From: an uncultured Granulosicoccaceae bacterium
Lineage (GTDB): Bacteria; Pseudomonadota; Gammaproteobacteria; CALCKW01
Reading direction: 5' to 3'
DNA length: 9,700 nucleotides
Assembly (NCBI GenBank): GCA_937941555.1
Contig: CALDHJ010000439.1
Location: 1-9,700, forward strand
This document shows positions 7,210 to 9,700 of this stretch, in pieces (positions within the stretch are counted from its first letter, which is position 1; each line of letters opens with the position of its first letter). The notes below the pieces were generated by a model, which did no database searches, was not told the DNA's origin, and saw nothing but the letters and a program-made list of their open reading frames with translations. The translations under genes were made by a program, and so were the position numbers.

Positions 7210-7634
7210 CACGCTGCAGCCGATCGTGTGCGGGCCAGGATGGCGGTCACCAACAACAGCGCCCACGCGGCCATCAAGGTCACGCCACCGACCGGCGTCA
7301 GGATCAGCAGGCCCTTCAGGTCGAACGTCACCGACATGTAGATACTGAAACTGAACAGCACGGTGCCGAGGATGAACAGGGCCGCGCTCCACACCAGGGC
7401 AGGCGCGCGAGCCAGGGCGACATCAGTGTGGGCAAACAAGCCCAGCGCGAGGACGACGACCGCGTAGACCTGGTTGTACCGCACGGCGGTCATCAGGAAG
7501 CGGAAATGCTCCTCAGTCACCGCGTCGCGCAGGGCGTGTTCCGAGTAGGCGCCAAACGCAACCGACACAAAGCCCAGCAGACAGGCGGCCACCAGGATCA
7601 AGAAGGCGACCCCGGATTGGCTGCGACCTGACAA
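7209..7634 (-). CDS. DUF423 family small membrane protein (YgdD-like)
   Basis: About 141 residues with four hydrophobic segments. It is recognised as DUF423 (E. coli YgdD, eukaryotic TMEM256 relatives) from the first helix ending VAFGAYSEHALRDAV, an R-Y-N-Q turn in the next helix, LFILGTVLFSFSIYMSV, and LILTPVGGVTLMAAWALLLV. The family is inner-membrane and of unknown function. No ATG or GTG sits near the expected N-terminus. The TTG at 7632-7634 gives a polar leader (MSGRSQSG) before a full first helix and overlaps the DCC gene by 37 bp. A TTG at 7599-7601 would give a textbook four-base overlap (TTGA) with the DCC stop and 130 residues, but clips the first helix. E. coli YgdD is 131 aa with a short leader, between the two. 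The protein's identity is firm; the exact start is not. Confidence 0.82.
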   Translation of the reverse strand: MSGRSQSGVAFLILVAACLLGFVSVAFGAYSEHALRDAVTEEHFRFLMTAVRYNQVYAVVVLALGLFAHTDVALARAPALVWSAALFILGTVLFSFSIYMSVTFDLKGLLILTPVGGVTLMAAWALLLVTAILARTRSAAA

Positions 7635-7975
7635 TGCGCCAGGCGCTTGAAGCGCCAGTCGGCAAAGTGCTCGTAGGTAAACGCGGCGATCTGGCGTATG
7701 CCCGGCAGCGCGACCAACACGGCCAGCACGCGCCAGCGTTTGAGCTGTCGCCACATCAGGATGAAGGCGTCCACGCCAACGTGCAGCTCGCCTGCGGCGT
7801 CGCGCGCGTGCAGCCGGCGCAACCCGTCGGCGAGGCTCACGCCCTCTTGTTCGAGACCCGCCATAGACTCAGTGATGTCCTGCCAGTCGAACGCGCCGCT
7901 TGGCGCGATCGTGCGGTAGTGATTGATCTCTTTCGAGCACAGACCGCATTTGCCGTCGTAGAACACGGTGATCAT
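7598..7975 (-). CDS. DCC family (DUF393) thiol-disulfide oxidoreductase-like protein
   Basis: A 125-residue protein that opens MITVFYDGKCGLCSKEI. The DGxCxxC signature (C10 and C13, as CGLC) within the first strand and helix is diagnostic of DCC/DUF393, a thioredoxin-like family predicted to exchange thiols and disulfides. Later parts also fit: the conserved HVGVDAFILMW and the ending YEHFADWRFKRLAH, typical of the family's C-terminal helices. The start is the ATG at 7973-7975 because the strand with the motif must begin there; the frame extends upstream to 8347 only as arginine-rich noise. It is the first gene of the small-gene trio and overlaps DUF423 at its 3' end. trpA ends 229 bp upstream on the same strand. 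The thiol-exchange role is inferred from the family; no partner is known. Confidence 0.88.
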   Translation of the reverse strand: MITVFYDGKCGLCSKEINHYRTIAPSGAFDWQDITESMAGLEQEGVSLADGLRRLHARDAAGELHVGVDAFILMWRQLKRWRVLAVLVALPGIRQIAAFTYEHFADWRFKRLAHCQVAANPGSPS

Positions 7976-8098
7976 CTCGGCCCCGTTGCGTAGTGTGTAG
8001 GTGGTGTGGGTTGCCACAGGCAGCACGGGCTTCGGTTCGCAACAGCGCCCGAAGTTCCCGTATGGCGGCAGGTGCCCGGTGCCGGGGGCGCCCGACCT

Positions 8099-8122
8099 CG
8101 CCACCGAGTGGGTCCGGTGGCG
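8099..8122. other. GC-rich stem-loop between trpA and the DCC gene
   Basis: A perfect eight-pair inverted repeat, CGCCACCG and CGGTGGCG, with an eight-base loop AGTGGGTC. It lies about 85 bp beyond the trpA stop in the direction of transcription. No T-run follows on the minus strand, so it is not a canonical intrinsic terminator, though it may separate trpBA expression from the downstream genes. Confidence 0.4.
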
Positions 8123-8164
8123 GGTATCGCGCTGTGCGGTGTACGCCGGCACGCGCCGCAGCCG

Positions 8165-8182
8165 GCCAGCGCGAGTGCTGGC
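8165..8182. other. Stem-loop just after the trpA stop
   Basis: The six-pair inverted repeat GCCAGC and GCTGGC with loop GCGAGT can be extended by three more pairs (CCG at 8162 with CGG at 8184) across a one-base bulge. It starts about 20 bases beyond the trpA stop in the transcription direction. It lacks a T-run. With the stem-loop at 8099 it could act in termination or mRNA 3'-end protection. Confidence 0.35.
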
Positions 8183-8204
8183 TCGGCGTTGGGGCGAGAG
8201 GGTG

Positions 8205-9014
8205 TCAGAGCGCGGCCGCCAGGGCCTCGATCCGGGTCGAGGCGGCCGTCGCGGTTGCCGCCGTGGCGGCGCCCTTGTCGTCCAGCGTGTCCGCGATCGC
8301 GTTGACCAGCGCCGACCCGACGATGACGCCCTCTGCGATCTCGCCAACGGCTTTGGCTTGCTCCGGTGTGCTGACCCCGAAGCCCACGCACACCGGCAGG
8401 TCGGACTTGGCCTTGATCACGTTGATGTTCTGCTGCACATGGCTCATGTCCGGCTTGTTGGCCCCGGTGACACCGGCGAAGGAGATCACATAGACAAAGC
8501 CCGAGGCGCCGTCGAGCACGGTTGCAATGCGTGCGTCGTCGGAGGCGGGCGTCACAAAGCGAATCAGGGCCAGGCCTGCATCCTCGGTGTAGGGGCGCAT
8601 CTCGTGGTCCATCTCGGGCGGCAGGTCACAGACGATGAACCCGTCGATGCCCGCGTCCGCGGCGTCGCTGACGAACTGCGCGACACCGTAGCTGTATATC
8701 GGGTTGTAATAGCCCATCAGCACGATCGGGATGTCGGCGTCGATCTCGCGGATCGCGCGCACGACCTCGAACGTCTTCTGGGTGTCTTGCCCGGCTGCCA
8801 ATGCGCGGTTTGATGCGGCCTGGATGCTCGGCCCGTCGGCGACCGGGTCGGAGAAAGGCATGCCGACCTCGATCAGATCGGCGCCGGCCGCGACGGCGTT
8901 CTTGAAAATCTCGATGCTGGTGGCGAGATCAGGGTCGCCCGCACAGAGGTACGGGATCAAGGCCGAGCGGCCCTCGGCCTTGAGCTTGGCAAAGCGGGTT
9001 GCAATACGGGTCAT
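8205..9014 (-). CDS. trpA: Tryptophan synthase alpha subunit
   Basis: A 269-residue TrpA, close to the usual 265-270. It cleaves indole-3-glycerol phosphate to indole and glyceraldehyde-3-phosphate in the cytoplasm and channels indole to TrpB. Catalytic residues fall at the same numbers as in the enterobacterial enzyme: E49 (LIEVGMPFSDP), D60 (VADGPS) and Y175 (FVYVISFAGVTG). The phosphate-binding loops GFGVSTPEQA (211-220) and VGSALV (232-237) are present. The ATG at 9012-9014 has GGAG eight bases upstream, encoded in the last codons of trpB; the trpB stop lies two bases before it, so the pair is translationally coupled. The C-terminus ends in an alanine/threonine-rich stretch (about residues 248-269) unlike the compact core. 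The gene downstream is not accD, the usual neighbour in many gammaproteobacteria. Confidence 0.98.
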   Translation of the reverse strand: MTRIATRFAKLKAEGRSALIPYLCAGDPDLATSIEIFKNAVAAGADLIEVGMPFSDPVADGPSIQAASNRALAAGQDTQKTFEVVRAIREIDADIPIVLMGYYNPIYSYGVAQFVSDAADAGIDGFIVCDLPPEMDHEMRPYTEDAGLALIRFVTPASDDARIATVLDGASGFVYVISFAGVTGANKPDMSHVQQNINVIKAKSDLPVCVGFGVSTPEQAKAVGEIAEGVIVGSALVNAIADTLDDKGAATAATATAASTRIEALAAAL

Positions 9015-9016
9015 GG

Positions 9017-9700
9017 TCAGAGCTCCACGCCGAGTGCTGCGCCGACAGTGAAGACGTCTTTGTCCCCGCGGCCGCACAGGTTCATGAGGATGATGTGGTC
9101 CTTGGGCAATGTTGGCGCCACCTTGATCACGTGGGCGAGCGCGTGCGCAGGTTCGAGCGCCGGGATAATGCCTTCGAGGCGGCTCAGGAGCTGGAAGGCT
9201 TCGAGCGCTTCGTCGTCCATGGCGGGCACGTACTGCACGCGGTCGATGTCGCGCAACCAGCTGTGTTCCGGGCCAATGCCGGGGTAGTCGAGTCCGGCCG
9301 AGATGCTGTGGCCCTCTTCGATCTGACCGTCGCTGTTCTGCAGCAGGTAGGTGCGGTTGCCATGCAGCACGCCAGGGCGTCCGGCGGTAAGCGACGCGCA
9401 GTGTTCATCGCCCTCGAGACCCTTGCCGCCGGCTTCAACCCCGACAATCTCGACGCTCTCGTCGTCGAGAAAGGGGTGGAACAGGCCGATGGCGTTCGAG
9501 CCACCGCCGACGCAGGCGACCACGGTGTCCGGCAGGCGACCTTCCATCTCCTGCATCTGCTCCTTGGCTTCGTTGCCGATCACCGACTGGAAGTCGCGCA
9601 CGAGTTCGGGGTAGGGGTGCGGACCGGCCGCGGTGCCAATGATGTAATAAGTGTCGTGCACGTTGGTGACCCAGTCGCGCAGTGCTTCGTTCATCGCGTC
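9017..9700 (-). CDS. trpB: Tryptophan synthase beta subunit, C-terminal part (5' end outside window)
   Basis: The frame is open to the right edge; 227 residues are visible of an expected 390-410, so about 170 N-terminal residues, including the PLP lysine, are missing. TrpB joins indole and serine to make tryptophan using PLP. Visible marks are the [20 protein letters not shown] segment, the PLP phosphate loop [12 protein letters not shown], the [20 protein letters not shown] segment, [14 protein letters not shown] (its glutamate E350 in Salmonella numbering) and NLCGRGDKD near the end. In Salmonella the residue before GRGDKD is S377, which contacts the PLP ring nitrogen; here it is cysteine. 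Two bases separate its stop from trpA. The ATG at 9692-9694 is internal, not the start. Confidence 0.97.
   Translation of the reverse strand, partial: DAMNEALRDWVTNVHDTYYIIGTAAGPHPYPELVRDFQSVIGNEAKEQMQEMEGRLPDTVVACVGGGSNAIGLFHPFLDDESVEIVGVEAGGKGLEGDEHCASLTAGRPGVLHGNRTYLLQNSDGQIEEGHSISAGLDYPGIGPEHSWLRDIDRVQYVPAMDDEALEAFQLLSRLEGIIPALEPAHALAHVIKVAPTLPKDHIILMNLCGRGDKDVFTVGAALGVEL
9023..9026 (-). promoter_or_regulatory. Ribosome binding site of trpA inside the trpB 3' end
   Basis: On the minus strand GGAG lies eight bases before the trpA ATG, within the final codons of trpB (GTG GAG CTC TGA). It supports the ATG at 9014 over the upstream in-frame extension to 9077. Confidence 0.65.

Noticed and set aside
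7976..8347. An upstream extension of the DCC protein to 8347
   Set aside because: It is arginine-rich noise running into trpA; the DCC core strand begins at the ATG at 7975.
1..9700. Search by eye for CRISPR arrays, tRNAs, insertion sequences, att sites and long direct repeats
   Set aside because: No regularly spaced repeats, cloverleaf-like sequence, transposase motifs or terminal inverted repeats were seen.

Overview
The window looks like ordinary chromosome from a high-GC bacterium. I would place it in Pseudomonadota, possibly a marine or environmental gamma- or alphaproteobacterium. The grounds are the GC-rich third codon positions, ATG/GTG starts with occasional Shine-Dalgarno sites, the family make-up (LacI regulator, Bcr/CflA-type MFS, EamA transporter, DCC, DUF423 and DUF2237 small proteins) and a proteobacterial-type trpBA pair. 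No rRNA, tRNA, insertion sequence, prophage gene or CRISPR array was seen. Genus cannot be told from the sequence alone.

Layout. Left (1-2546, plus strand): the C-terminal third of a LacI-family regulator, then a TIM-barrel sugar-phosphate isomerase/epimerase and a Gfo/Idh/MocA NAD(P)-dependent oxidoreductase that overlap by four bases. Together they look like a small regulated sugar or polyol catabolic operon whose substrate is not identifiable here. Middle (2721-5012, minus strand): two membrane transporters, a Bcr/CflA-like MFS efflux protein followed by an EamA/DMT permease. Divergent from the MFS gene lies a plus-strand pair (5080-6794): a stand-alone class I glutamine amidotransferase-like protein and an N-terminally anchored alpha/beta hydrolase. 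Right (6826-9700, minus strand): trpB (cut by the window edge) and trpA, with a two-base gap. After 229 bp carrying two strong stem-loops come three tightly packed small genes: a DCC/DUF393 CxxC protein, a DUF423 membrane protein and a cysteine-rich DUF2237 protein.

How they fit. The left operon and trpBA have clear biochemical logic. The transporter pair, the amidotransferase and the hydrolase show no obvious shared pathway. The most interesting unit is the DCC-DUF423-DUF2237 trio, whose overlapping reading frames imply co-translation and whose functions are poorly defined. I found no convincing new biological system; the findings are modest observations.
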